A DNA stretch of 32,428 bases from a virus. Made by a program: the position numbers and the translations under genes. Of the stretch, positions 6,904-14,037 are shown one piece after another (the stretch's first letter is position 1; the number at the start of each line of letters is the position of its first letter). The stretch is taken from positions 1 to 32,428 of the IMG/VR virus record IMGVR_UViG_3300025012_001072; one strand, written 5' to 3'. The notes beneath the pieces are model-generated. The model was not told the DNA's origin, did no database searches, and was given only the letters and a program-made list of their open reading frames with translations.

Positions 6904-6960
6904 AAAATGACCGCAAATAACCCCAAATGACCGCAAATAAGGCATAAATACCCGCAAATA
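6904..6960. repeat. Iteron-like direct repeats, 20-21 bp period
   Basis: AAATGACCGCAAATAA occurs at 6905-6920 and 6925-6940. The core CCGCAAATA recurs a third time at 6952-6960. The spacing of 20-21 bp is two helical turns, so a protein would bind on one face. The tract is AT-rich and non-coding, lying between rha and gpW. Iterons for replication initiation or a repressor array are both possible. Confidence 0.55.
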
Positions 6961-6980
6961 GCCTCAAATCCCAAAATCCC

Positions 6981-7030
6981 AAAAAACCGCCCTTATAATT
7001 TCGACATTATCGAAAAAAGGGCGGTTTTTT
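6981..7030. terminator. Bidirectional terminator-like hairpin abutting the gpW start
   Basis: AAAAAACCGCCC (6981-6992) is perfectly inverted at GGGCGGTTTTTT (7019-7030), and an inner ATAAT/ATTAT pairing continues the stem. A-tract on one side and T-tract on the other make it terminator-like in both directions. It ends one base before the ATG at 7032, so it also buries that gene's ribosome site (AAGGGCGG). Confidence 0.6.
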
Positions 7031-7031
7031 C

Positions 7032-7289
7032 ATGGCGACACCCGTAGTTTTCACAACATGGTCGGCACTCTATACAGCGTTGCTGAACGCCTACGCCGAC
7101 TTTGTCGCCAACCGCATTCAGACCGCACAATACCAAATCAACACCGGCACCACCGTCCGCAGTTTTACCTTCCAGGACCCCGACAAGATTCTTAAAGCCA
7201 TAAAAGAGGTCAAACCGCTGGCCGATATGGAAAGCGGCGCCGCCGTGGGCCGCACCTTTGCCAAAAACGGAGGTGGTCGATGGCAATAA
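7032..7289 (+). CDS. gpW-like head-tail connector (head completion) protein
   Basis: An 85-residue protein between terminase and portal, the position of W in lambda (A-W-B). 'WSALYTALLNAYADFVANRI' forms a helix, 'YQINTGTTVRSFTFQDPDKI' a beta hairpin, and 'LKAIKEVKPLAD' a final helix. This helix-hairpin-helix order matches gpW (68 aa), which seals the packaged head before tail attachment. It overlaps the portal gene by 10 bases. The start codon directly follows a strong hairpin, so its translation or transcription may be controlled. Synteny plus pattern; no catalytic motif applies. Confidence 0.7.
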   Translation: MATPVVFTTWSALYTALLNAYADFVANRIQTAQYQINTGTTVRSFTFQDPDKILKAIKEVKPLADMESGAAVGRTFAKNGGGRWQ

Positions 7290-9118
7290 CACGCCGCTCC
7301 GGTCTCTTTGCCCCGTCGAGCCTGCTTACCAGTGGCAGCCGCAAAGAGCGCCAGTATGCCGCCGCCAAGGTCACCCGCCTCACCGGCGACTGGATCCCCG
7401 CCAACCAGGATGTCAACACCATCATTCGCACCTCGGCGCCGATGCTTCGCGCCCGAATTCGCCAGCTAATCCGTGATTTTCCCTACTTCGACCGCGCCGC
7501 CGACATTCTGGTCGACCTTACCGTCGGCGACGGCATGCCGTTTCAGTCGCGGGTGCTGAATCCCGCCTGGAAACCGGGCAGCAAGGAAAAGAAATTTGAC
7601 CGCCAGGCCTGCCAGAGCATCGAAGACGCCATCTCCTGGTGGATGGAAGAAGCCGACGCATCGGGCCGGATGCACTACAACGAAATGGAACGGCTTGCCA
7701 AGCGGCAGGATGCGGAAAGCGGCGAGTTCCTGTTTGTCAAAACCATCCTCAAGGACAAGAAGCGCTTCATTCCCTACTCGCTGATGCCCTACGAAATCGA
7801 CTGGCTATCGTCCAGTTTTTCGCAACTTGCCGCCGGCAACGAAATCGACCAGGGCAAGGAATTCAACCCCCACACCGGCCGGATCGTCGCCTATCACTTC
7901 GCCGTTCCGACCGGGTACGGCGGCTATTCGCTCACCGCGTCCACCAGGACCATCCGCGTCCCTGCCGAATACGTTATCAACGGCTTCGAAACCCTGCGCC
8001 CCGGCCAACTGCATGGCGTCTCCGATTTCGTCACCGCCGTCATGATCGCCCACGACCTGGGGGACTACATCGATGCGACCATCGACACCGCCAAGCTGGC
8101 CGCCAAATACCTCGCCATTGTCGAAACCGTAGACGCCGCCGGCTTTCAAAACCTTCGCACCCAGGCAGGAACCGGGGCCGATACCGGCAAGAAGCTTGAA
8201 CACCTGGAAAACGCCATTATCGAGTACCTGCGCCCCGGTGAGAAAATCAATTTTGCCAAAAACGACAGTATCGCCCAGTCCTTCGACCCCTTTACCAAGT
8301 TCGTGCTGCACATGCTGTCCGTCGCCACCGGCGTTCCCTTCTCCATCCTGACCGGCAATTACGGCGAGTACAACTACACCACCCTGCGCGGCGAGCGTCT
8401 CGACACCCGCAGGATCTTCTTGCCGCAGCAGAACCGTCAGGTCCGCCAGTTCTCCAGCCCCGTTATCCGCGACGTCATTGACTGGTCCGTCATGGCAGGC
8501 CGGATTATCCTGCCCGGCTACTGGAAAAACCAGCGTGCCTTCTGGCGGGGCGTTTTTATAACCCCCGGCGGCGAGCCCATTGACCCATTGCGCGAAAGCA
8601 AGGCAAACCGCGACGACATGGCCGCCGGCCTCCAGTCACCCCAGGAGATAGTGGCCCGGCGCGGCCGCGACCTCGAAGACGTGTACGACGAGCTTGCCGA
8701 AGCTCAGGAAATGGCCCGCGAGCGTGGCCTTATCTTCGATATCAACACCGATACCGCCATGGCGAATAATCCGGCGGCGGTCGGCGCTTCCGAAACTGGA
8801 GACGAGGAAGGAACACCCGAACAGCCACGAACTGACAAAACAGCCCCCGCACCAGGGGCACAGACTATTGTTTCAATCAAGGAACAAACCGACGCTTACG
8901 GTGTTGCCGTTAGGGCCGGGGCACTTACACCACAAATAGAAGACGAAGAATTCTTCAGAAAGCAGTCAGGCCTTCCCACCTTATCGAACAAGGTTAAAGA
9001 AGCTTGGGTGCAGGATGGCGGAACCCGTAGACCTATAACATTGAAATCCGGAGAAGCCTTTGACGCTGAACAGGATCAAATAGCCGGCACAAGTACGGAA
9101 GAAACCTCGGAGGAGTAA
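7280..9118 (+). CDS. Portal protein, lambda gpB family
   Basis: A 612-residue protein, the dodecameric ring through which DNA enters and leaves the capsid. 'RLTGDWIPANQDVNTIIRTS' near residues 33-52, 'LRARIRQLIRDFPYFDRAAD' next, and 'LTVGDGMPFQSRV' are characteristic of the lambda-type portal. So are 'EIDWL', 'NPHTGRIVAYHF' (near 190-202), 'RVPAEYVINGFETLRPGQLHG' and 'SVATGVPFSILTGNYGEYNY' (near 344-363). The tail from about 495 is acidic and low in complexity. It overlaps gpW, and the capsid fusion gene follows after three bases. Confidence 0.92.
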   Translation: MAITRRSGLFAPSSLLTSGSRKERQYAAAKVTRLTGDWIPANQDVNTIIRTSAPMLRARIRQLIRDFPYFDRAADILVDLTVGDGMPFQSRVLNPAWKPGSKEKKFDRQACQSIEDAISWWMEEADASGRMHYNEMERLAKRQDAESGEFLFVKTILKDKKRFIPYSLMPYEIDWLSSSFSQLAAGNEIDQGKEFNPHTGRIVAYHFAVPTGYGGYSLTASTRTIRVPAEYVINGFETLRPGQLHGVSDFVTAVMIAHDLGDYIDATIDTAKLAAKYLAIVETVDAAGFQNLRTQAGTGADTGKKLEHLENAIIEYLRPGEKINFAKNDSIAQSFDPFTKFVLHMLSVATGVPFSILTGNYGEYNYTTLRGERLDTRRIFLPQQNRQVRQFSSPVIRDVIDWSVMAGRIILPGYWKNQRAFWRGVFITPGGEPIDPLRESKANRDDMAAGLQSPQEIVARRGRDLEDVYDELAEAQEMARERGLIFDINTDTAMANNPAAVGASETGDEEGTPEQPRTDKTAPAPGAQTIVSIKEQTDAYGVAVRAGALTPQIEDEEFFRKQSGLPTLSNKVKEAWVQDGGTRRPITLKSGEAFDAEQDQIAGTSTEETSEE

Positions 9119-9121
9119 ACA

Positions 9122-11164
9122 ATGCCCAAAAAACGCAACGCCGGGAAGGCAGCATCCGGCATGAATTACCGGGCAGTACCGCTGAAAAAAACCGAAACTG
9201 GTACCCCTGCCACCCTCGACGAAGCAACCCGCTCCGTTGAGATCGTGCTTGCCACCGAAATGCCGGTCACCGTGTTCGATTGGGAACGCTGGGAACCAGT
9301 CCTGGAAGTCCTACTCATGTCCGGCTGCCAGGTTCCACCCAACAGACAGGTACCGCTGCTCGATACCCATATGCGCTACGACACGTCCACCGTCATCGGT
9401 TCCTGCCGCGAACTGGTGGTGAATGGCTCGGAACTTCACTCTCGTGCTCATTACAGCACGGCGCCCGAGGCCGAAGGCCCCTATCTGAAAATGACTGAAG
9501 GCCACCTCACCGACTATTCCGTCGGCTACCGGTACGACAAGAAAGACGCCATCTATGTGCCGGAAGGAGAAAACGCCATCATTGACGGCCGCACCTTCAC
9601 CGGGCCGGTCAAGGTTGTGCGCAAATGGTTTGTCAAAGAAGGTTCCGCCTGCCCCATCGGAGCGGATGAAATGGCGAAAGCCCGGGCGGCCACGCCTCCC
9701 GTAACCCAACATGAAGAGGAGAATGAAATGGATCAGAAATTGAGAGCATTTCTGGAGAGTCGTGGCCTCTCGAAGGACGCGACAGAGGAGGAAGCCTGGC
9801 GTTTCCTTGAGAAACTTGAAGTGCGGGCGGCCACGCCGCAGCCTGCCAACCCTACCACCCCGGCAGCCAAAACCGAAGATCAGATCCGCGAAGAAGGAGC
9901 ACGCGCCGAACAGGAGCGTATCCAGGGCATTCGCGCCATCTGCCTCCGCGCCGGACTCGACGACAAGAAAGCCGAAGAGTTCATCACCGGGCGGAAAACC
10001 GTCGAGGACGTCCGCCAGATGGCCTTTGACCACTTGACCGCCACCGCACCCGAACCTACCGGCTTTCGTGGCCAAGTGGAACTGGGCGCCGATGCCCGCG
10101 ACAAGTTCCGTTCCGCAGCCGAGGGCGCGCTTATCCTGCGTTCCGGCCGCACTGTAAGCGAAGATCTGATCAAACTCGGTGCTCGCGATCTCGCAGGGTT
10201 TACACTTATCGAAATGGCCCGCGAGTCGCTGCGCATGGCGGGCCAGCCGGTTTATGGCAATGTGTTAGATGTTATTGGCCGTTCTTTCACCACCAGCGAC
10301 TTCCCCTTGCTGCTCGCCAATGTCGCCAACAAAAGCCTGCTCGAAGGGTGGGAAACCCAGGATGAGACTTGGCCGGCATGGGTTGCGGAAGGCTCGGTTT
10401 CCGATTTCAAGACGCACACCGCCGTTCGGCCCGGCGAGGTTGACAGCCTTGACGAAATTGGCGAAGACGACGAATACAAATACGGCGCCCGCTCCGAACA
10501 GCAGGAACAGTACAAAATAGCCACCTTCGGCAAACTGTTTAAGCTCAGCCGTCAGACCATAATCAACGACGACCTGGCCGCCCTCACCGACACCCCGCGC
10601 GAGCACGGGGAGGCGGCAACCCGCACCGTCGGTGACGTGGTTTATGCCGTACTGACCGCTAACGCCGCAATGGGTGACTCCGTTGCCCTTTTCCACACTG
10701 CCACCCACAAGAACCTGGCTGGCTCCGGTGCCGTAGTTTCCGTCGATACCCTTGGCGCTGCAGAAGTAGCCATGGGCCTGCAAAAAGATATCGGCGGCAA
10801 GCGCCGTCTCAACATCAAACCCGTATTCTTTATCTGCCCGCTCACCAAGAAGCCTGGCGCCGAGCAGTTCTTTACCACTCCGGTGATCGGCACCCAGGCA
10901 TCGCCCAATCTGCAGAACATTTACAGCGGTGCCTTTTTCACCCGAATTTACGAGCCGCGCCTCGACGACAGCTCCACCACCGCATGGTACTTGGCCGCTC
11001 GCAAAGGGAAAACCGTCAAGGTCTTTTTCTTGAACGGCAACAAGACCCCTTTCCTCGACACCAAGCAGGGATGGAACGTCGATGGCGTCGAATTCAAAGT
11101 CCGCATCGACTGCGGCGCCAAGGCCATGAGCTGGAAAGGGCTTTACAAGAATCCCGGCGCGTAA
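9122..11164 (+). CDS. Prohead protease - scaffold - major capsid protein fusion
   Basis: A single 680-residue frame carrying three head functions. Residues 1-190 resemble a U35-type prohead protease: H83 in LLDTHMRYDTS and S133 in DYSVGYRYD are the expected His and Ser. Residues about 200-310 are charged and helical (MDQKLRAFLESRGLSKDATE, then REEGARAEQERIQGIRAICL), as in scaffolding domains. From about 340 to the end is a major capsid protein ('LAGFTLIEMARESLRMAG', 'IGRSFTTSDFPLLLANVANK', 'SRQTIINDDLAAL', 'YEPRLDD'). Fused protease/capsid proteins are a known phage family. The protease would cut itself free and remove the scaffold during maturation. An internal ribosome site and ATG lie exactly at the protease/scaffold junction. 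Confidence 0.88.
   Translation: MPKKRNAGKAASGMNYRAVPLKKTETGTPATLDEATRSVEIVLATEMPVTVFDWERWEPVLEVLLMSGCQVPPNRQVPLLDTHMRYDTSTVIGSCRELVVNGSELHSRAHYSTAPEAEGPYLKMTEGHLTDYSVGYRYDKKDAIYVPEGENAIIDGRTFTGPVKVVRKWFVKEGSACPIGADEMAKARAATPPVTQHEEENEMDQKLRAFLESRGLSKDATEEEAWRFLEKLEVRAATPQPANPTTPAAKTEDQIREEGARAEQERIQGIRAICLRAGLDDKKAEEFITGRKTVEDVRQMAFDHLTATAPEPTGFRGQVELGADARDKFRSAAEGALILRSGRTVSEDLIKLGARDLAGFTLIEMARESLRMAGQPVYGNVLDVIGRSFTTSDFPLLLANVANKSLLEGWETQDETWPAWVAEGSVSDFKTHTAVRPGEVDSLDEIGEDDEYKYGARSEQQEQYKIATFGKLFKLSRQTIINDDLAALTDTPREHGEAATRTVGDVVYAVLTANAAMGDSVALFHTATHKNLAGSGAVVSVDTLGAAEVAMGLQKDIGGKRRLNIKPVFFICPLTKKPGAEQFFTTPVIGTQASPNLQNIYSGAFFTRIYEPRLDDSSTTAWYLAARKGKTVKVFFLNGNKTPFLDTKQGWNVDGVEFKVRIDCGAKAMSWKGLYKNPGA
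9715..9730 (+). promoter_or_regulatory. Internal ribosome-binding site and start inside the capsid fusion
   Basis: AGAGGAG (9715-9721) precedes an in-frame ATG (9728) by six bases, at residue 203 of the fusion, where the protease domain ends. It would yield a 478-residue scaffold-capsid protein without protease, letting capsid subunits outnumber protease. It could also be the relic of two formerly separate genes. Confidence 0.5.
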
Positions 11165-11175
11165 TGCACACAACG

Positions 11176-11197
11176 GAGGCGGCACGGCTGCCGCCTC
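11176..11197 (+). terminator. Intercistronic hairpin after the capsid gene
   Basis: GAGGCGGCA (11176-11184) pairs perfectly with TGCCGCCTC (11189-11197) around a four-base loop, 12 bases after the capsid stop. The following TTCCACCATTTTA is a weak U-tract. It may act as partial terminator or mRNA stabiliser that sets the ratio of capsid to the next protein. Confidence 0.5.
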
Positions 11198-11230
11198 TTC
11201 CACCATTTTACCATTTAGAGGAGACGAGTC

Positions 11231-12139
11231 ATGAAGAACTTTATTCAGGAAGGAACCCGGATGACCTGGACCAACGACACCGGCAGTCCCGTTGCCTCCG
11301 GCGATCCGGTTATCATCAACGGCCGCGTATTCGTGGCCTGTGTTGATATCGCAAACGGCTCCACAGGAGCGATTGCAGGCGGCTTTGGCGTTTACGAATT
11401 TGCCAAAGAAACAAGCAAAAGTTTTGCCCAGGTCGACAACGTCTTCTGGGATGCCACCGCCGCAAAGGTGACCAGCGATAAAGACGCCGCCGCAGCCGCA
11501 GCCGTAGCCATCGAAGGCAACACCGGCAACGGCACCGTGGGCAGCCTTACGGCCGGTGCCAACGCCATCAGTGAAACATGGACGCTCAAATGCATCGCGG
11601 CCGGGATACCCACGGCCGGGACAGCGGCCGGTGCAGCCGTGGCAAACAACACTGGAAATGGCACCATCACCGCCGCTCCGACGGTAGGCGCGGGCGCAAA
11701 AGTCGGTGTATACCGCCTCACATGCGTCGAGACCGGCGCCAACGTCGGCGGCTTTATAGTCGAAGATCCGGACGGCATCAACCTTGGCATCGCCACCGTT
11801 GCAGCGGAATACATCGGTGGCGGCCTCACCTTCACCATTGCCGACGGAAGCACCGACTTTGCTGCCGGCGATGCATTCACCGTCACCGTAGCGGCTGTTG
11901 CCGCAAATTCCGGAACCTTCTCCGTAGTCGGTTCCGTTACCGGCCGTCTTGCTGATGCCACCGTTGCTGTGGCCTACACCAACGGTTATCTCGGATTTAC
12001 GATTGCCGACGGTACCACTGATTTTGTAGCAGGCGACGGGTTCACCATCGCCGTCACCGGCGGCAACACAAAGATCGGCTACTCCCACGAAGCCGCAGGA
12101 TCAAGTGCCACCACCGCCCGCGTAGCTATCAACCGCTGA
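11231..12139 (+). CDS. DUF2190-type capsid decoration/fibre protein with inserted repeats
   Basis: A 302-residue protein preceded by AGAGGAGA. Residues 1-95 (MKNFIQEGTRMTWTNDTGSP, then VASGDPVIINGRVFVACVDI and KSFAQVDNVFWD) match the DUF2190 capsid-associated family. The last 22 residues (KIGYSHEAAGSSATTARVAI) are the usual end of that fold. Between them lies an insert of about 180 residues with internal repeats: NTGNGT occurs twice (near 97 and 140), and FTIADGSTDFAAGDAF (201-216) recurs as FTIADGTTDFVAGDGF (256-271). This gives Ala/Gly/Thr-rich beta modules. Its position after the capsid gene supports a head-surface protein. The family's normal length is near 110 aa, so the insert is notable. 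Confidence 0.75.
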   Translation: MKNFIQEGTRMTWTNDTGSPVASGDPVIINGRVFVACVDIANGSTGAIAGGFGVYEFAKETSKSFAQVDNVFWDATAAKVTSDKDAAAAAAVAIEGNTGNGTVGSLTAGANAISETWTLKCIAAGIPTAGTAAGAAVANNTGNGTITAAPTVGAGAKVGVYRLTCVETGANVGGFIVEDPDGINLGIATVAAEYIGGGLTFTIADGSTDFAAGDAFTVTVAAVAANSGTFSVVGSVTGRLADATVAVAYTNGYLGFTIADGTTDFVAGDGFTIAVTGGNTKIGYSHEAAGSSATTARVAINR

Positions 12140-12158
12140 CAAATCAGGCATTGCGATC

Positions 12159-12184
12159 AGTGGCAGGAACCTATTCCTGCCACT
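12159..12184 (+). terminator. Perfect 11-bp hairpin between head genes
   Basis: AGTGGCAGGAA (12159-12169) and TTCCTGCCACT (12174-12184) form a perfect stem with a four-base loop. There is no T-run, so it is more likely an mRNA-stability or partial termination element than a full terminator. Confidence 0.5.
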
Positions 12185-12210
12185 TCCGCAGCGCCTGAAA
12201 GGTGGACACC

Positions 12211-12489
12211 ATGTCCGATATCGACATCCTTTTTACCATAGACGGGGTTGCCGCCGTCATCAGCGAGACAGGCAAAACCAGTGTCGAAACGGTCATCCTC
12301 TTTGACCGGAACTCCGTTGACCAGACGGGGACCATTACCGACAAGCCGCAGATAACGCTGCCCACCGCCGACCTGGAAGGCTTCACCCGCAGCAAGGCGA
12401 CCATCAGCATTGCGGGCACCACGTACAGCTTTATGAAGCCCCTGGACGACGGCGCCGGCCTGACCGTCGCAGGCCTGAAAGAAGCTTGA
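12211..12489 (+). CDS. Head-tail joining protein, lambda FII-like
   Basis: A 92-residue protein starting at ATG 12211 after AAGGTGG (12199-12205). The ending 'TTYSFMKPLDDGAGLTVAGL' follows the FII-type pattern of a final strand, a 'pDGaGL' turn and a last strand. 'KPQITLPTADLEGFTRSKAT' fits the small beta-barrel. It lies between the capsid proteins and the tail terminator, where the neck proteins belong. FII forms the interface to which the finished tail binds. Assignment rests on synteny and a short motif. Confidence 0.55.
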   Translation: MSDIDILFTIDGVAAVISETGKTSVETVILFDRNSVDQTGTITDKPQITLPTADLEGFTRSKATISIAGTTYSFMKPLDDGAGLTVAGLKEA

Positions 12490-12496
12490 TTTTGCG

Positions 12497-12518
12497 GTTC
12501 CCGAGTCCCGAATCCCGG
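12497..12518. repeat. GAATCCC-type heptamer repeat
   Basis: GAGTCCC and GAATCCC units in tandem (period 7) fill most of the 36-base gap between two neck genes. The same family recurs at 13517 (reverse complement) and 14655. Confidence 0.6.
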
Positions 12519-12525
12519 AGTAAAA

Positions 12526-12969
12526 ATGGCCATAACCAGACGCAAAGACATCCTGGACGACATGCTGTACCGCCTCGGTCTTATCAAGACCGCCAACGGC
12601 TACAGCGTCACCATAGTCACTGTCGCCCGCCAGCGCGACACCGAAGTGGAACCGTTCCTGCCGGAAGAATGCCCCGCCCTCAACCTTCGCGACGGCAAAG
12701 CGCAGACCCTCCACAACATCAGCGACGACGAGCACCAGCTGCCGGTCAGCGTCGACATACACACCACGTCAGACGTCACCGCCGACGATGCCACCGAGAT
12801 CCTGGGCGACGTTGTCAAGTGCGTCAACCTGAACGACACCTGGAACGGCCACGCCGACGGCACCGCCATCGAAGGTCACGGCGTAGACATCAGCCAGACA
12901 GCCGACACCATCCAGGCCGGGGAGCTGGATATCACCGTCAACTACACCACTGACAAGGGGAAGATCTGA
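12526..12969 (+). CDS. Probable tail terminator/completion protein
   Basis: A 147-residue protein. 'ILDDMLYRLGLIKTANGYSV' at 9-28 matches the common 'i...l..rL..I...nGY' opening of phage tail terminator proteins. 'PFLPEECPALNLRDGKAQTL' and the regularly spaced beta segments that follow fit too. Such proteins cap the tail tube and join it to the neck. The upstream site CGGAG (12515-12519) falls in the heptamer repeat. The next gene's ATG starts one base after the stop. Confidence 0.6.
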   Translation: MAITRRKDILDDMLYRLGLIKTANGYSVTIVTVARQRDTEVEPFLPEECPALNLRDGKAQTLHNISDDEHQLPVSVDIHTTSDVTADDATEILGDVVKCVNLNDTWNGHADGTAIEGHGVDISQTADTIQAGELDITVNYTTDKGKI

Positions 12970-12970
12970 T

Positions 12971-13198
12971 ATGGCACTACCTACCGAGCCGTCCTGGTTT
13001 GAACATGTCGACTTCATGCAGGTCTGCCTCGTGGGCGCCCTGGGATACATTGTCTGGACCTTCCAGAGATATATCAACAGTTCGGACAATAGGTTCGAAG
13101 ACCTTTACCAGAAATTCAACGGACTCTCTAACGAACTGCACGAACTAAAAGGTGAACACAACGCACGCCGAACCACTGACCAAAAACCGCACTGCTGA
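12971..13198 (+). CDS. Small membrane protein with coiled coil
   Basis: A 75-residue protein. Residues about 16-32 (MQVCLVGALGYIVWTFQ) form one hydrophobic span. It is followed by a heptad-like stretch (SSDNRFEDLYQKFNGLSNEL) that could be a coiled coil, and a basic tail. Architecture and location at the head of the lysis cassette suggest an accessory holin/pinholin or spanin-like role. There is no lipobox and no recognisable family. It starts one base after the previous stop, so it is translationally coupled. Confidence 0.6.
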   Translation: MALPTEPSWFEHVDFMQVCLVGALGYIVWTFQRYINSSDNRFEDLYQKFNGLSNELHELKGEHNARRTTDQKPHC

Positions 13199-13271
13199 TA
13201 GCTGCCGCTGGTACTTCCGCCAGGGCTGGCACTGCTCGTGGTGGTGGGAGGAGAAATGTCACAGACCGTAG
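13152..13271 (+). CDS. Possible Cys/Trp-rich micro-ORF (doubtful)
   Basis: A 39-codon GTG-started frame bridging the gap between the neighbouring genes and overlapping both. The product is unusually rich in Cys and Trp (SCRWYFRQGWHCSWWWEEKC). An in-frame stop lies one codon before the GTG and no good ribosome site is visible. It is recorded because the composition is striking and it covers the only unclaimed bases (13199-13255) here. Confidence 0.22.
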   Translation: MNTTHAEPLTKNRTADSCRWYFRQGWHCSWWWEEKCHRP

Positions 13272-13462
13272 TCATCGCCGCAAGAGAAGTGATTGATCGC
13301 ATCATGCCGGCGCTGAACATCCTGCGGTCCCAACAGCTGGAAATACAAGGCCATCAATGCCGCTATCACGAAAAGCTTCCGCTGGCCGTGGACAGGCTTC
13401 TCGAACTGGTGGGCATGGTACAGGAGAACAAAAATGGCAAAGAAACGCTGCTACCTGACTAA
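13256..13462 (+). CDS. Hypothetical protein, 68 aa, lysis region
   Basis: Starts at ATG 13256 with GGGAGGAG (13243-13250) in good position; an in-frame GTG at 13238 is weaker. The protein is helical and amphipathic (AAREVIDRIMPALNILRSQQ, then PLAVDRLLELVGMVQENKNG) without a membrane span. It lies between the small membrane protein and the amidase. Unrecognised. Confidence 0.55.
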   Translation: MSQTVVIAAREVIDRIMPALNILRSQQLEIQGHQCRYHEKLPLAVDRLLELVGMVQENKNGKETLLPD

Positions 13463-13580
13463 AGAACCGGTTTGATGCTGCCCCTGCGGTCTGCCGTGCG
13501 CAGACAGTGACGAAGACCGGGATTCGGGACTTGGAAACCGGGACCCGGAAAAAGCGGAGAGAACAGATGAGAAAGATTGA
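13434..13580 (+). CDS. Cys-rich micro-ORF interrupted by one in-frame UGA (possible selenoprotein or broken gene)
   Basis: ATG 13434 has a strong GGAG (13423-13426) seven bases upstream. The frame reads MAKKRCYLTKEPV, meets UGA at 13473-13475, then continues CCPCGLPCADSDEDRDSG and onward to a stop at 13578-13580. Read through, the 48-residue product overlaps the previous gene by 29 bases and the amidase start by 14, filling the gap exactly. A 6-bp hairpin (GTCTGC 13489-13494 with GCAGAC 13500-13505, loop CGTGC) begins 13 bases after the UGA and places a loop G 21 bases after it, within the range reported for bacterial SECIS elements. Alternatives are a 13-residue peptide, a pseudogene or coincidence. 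Confidence 0.3.
13515..13548. repeat. GGGATTC-type repeat, reverse orientation
   Basis: A GACCGGGATTCGGGACTTGG segment followed by an AAACCGGGACCCGG segment belongs to the same dispersed repeat family as 12497 and 14655. It lies just before the amidase start, inside the read-through portion of the UGA-interrupted frame. Confidence 0.55.
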
Positions 13581-14037
13581 GCACATTGTAATCCACGAAT
13601 CGGACACCCCCACTGGCCGACCCACCACCGTCAAGGACATCGACCTGTGGCACCGGCAACGCGGCTTCCAGCGCAAGGAAGAAGCGCGGCTCCGGTTCAA
13701 TCAGGGCCTTACCTCCATTGGCTATCACTATGTCATCTACCTGGACGGCTCCGTCCATTCCGGCCGCGACGAAGAAGAGGTTCCCGCCGCCGTGGTTGGC
13801 TACAACAGCACCAGCATCAACATCTGTCTCGTGGGCAAGGGTGTCTATACCCATCCCCAGTGGGCAGCCCTGGGCGATCTGGTCACCGATCTGAAGAACC
13901 GTTTCCCCAGGGCAGCGATTAAGGGACACTGCGAATTCAACACCGCCGCCGGCAAGACCTGCCCGGACTTCGATGTTCAGGCATGGATCGCCGCCGGCAT
14001 GGTACCGCCCGCCGGACACATTACGGAGGTGCAGTAA
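13567..14037 (+). CDS. Endolysin, N-acetylmuramoyl-L-alanine amidase (Amidase_2)
   Basis: A 156-residue zinc amidase of the T7-lysozyme/PGRP type. It cleaves the bond between MurNAc and L-Ala in peptidoglycan to release progeny. The zinc ligands are visible: H10 in IVIHES, H121 in IKGHCEF and C132 in GKTCPDF. 'IGYHYVIYLDGSVHSGRDEE' (51-70) is the conserved core. ATG 13567 is preferred, with GGAGAG (13556-13561) five bases upstream; a GTG at 13507 would add 20 repeat-derived residues. No signal peptide is present, so export depends on the downstream holin, which overlaps the stop codon (TAATG). Confidence 0.92.
   Translation: MRKIEHIVIHESDTPTGRPTTVKDIDLWHRQRGFQRKEEARLRFNQGLTSIGYHYVIYLDGSVHSGRDEEEVPAAVVGYNSTSINICLVGKGVYTHPQWAALGDLVTDLKNRFPRAAIKGHCEFNTAAGKTCPDFDVQAWIAAGMVPPAGHITEVQ

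Noticed and set aside
6994-6999. TATAAT box upstream of gpW
   Set aside because: No -35-like hexamer lies at 16-18 bp, and the box is the inner part of a hairpin stem.
10265-12088. 607-codon open frame on the minus strand
   Set aside because: It is antisense to the capsid fusion and decoration genes, is Gly/Ala/Cys-rich as expected from the complement of GC-rich codons, and matches no family. It is a shadow frame.
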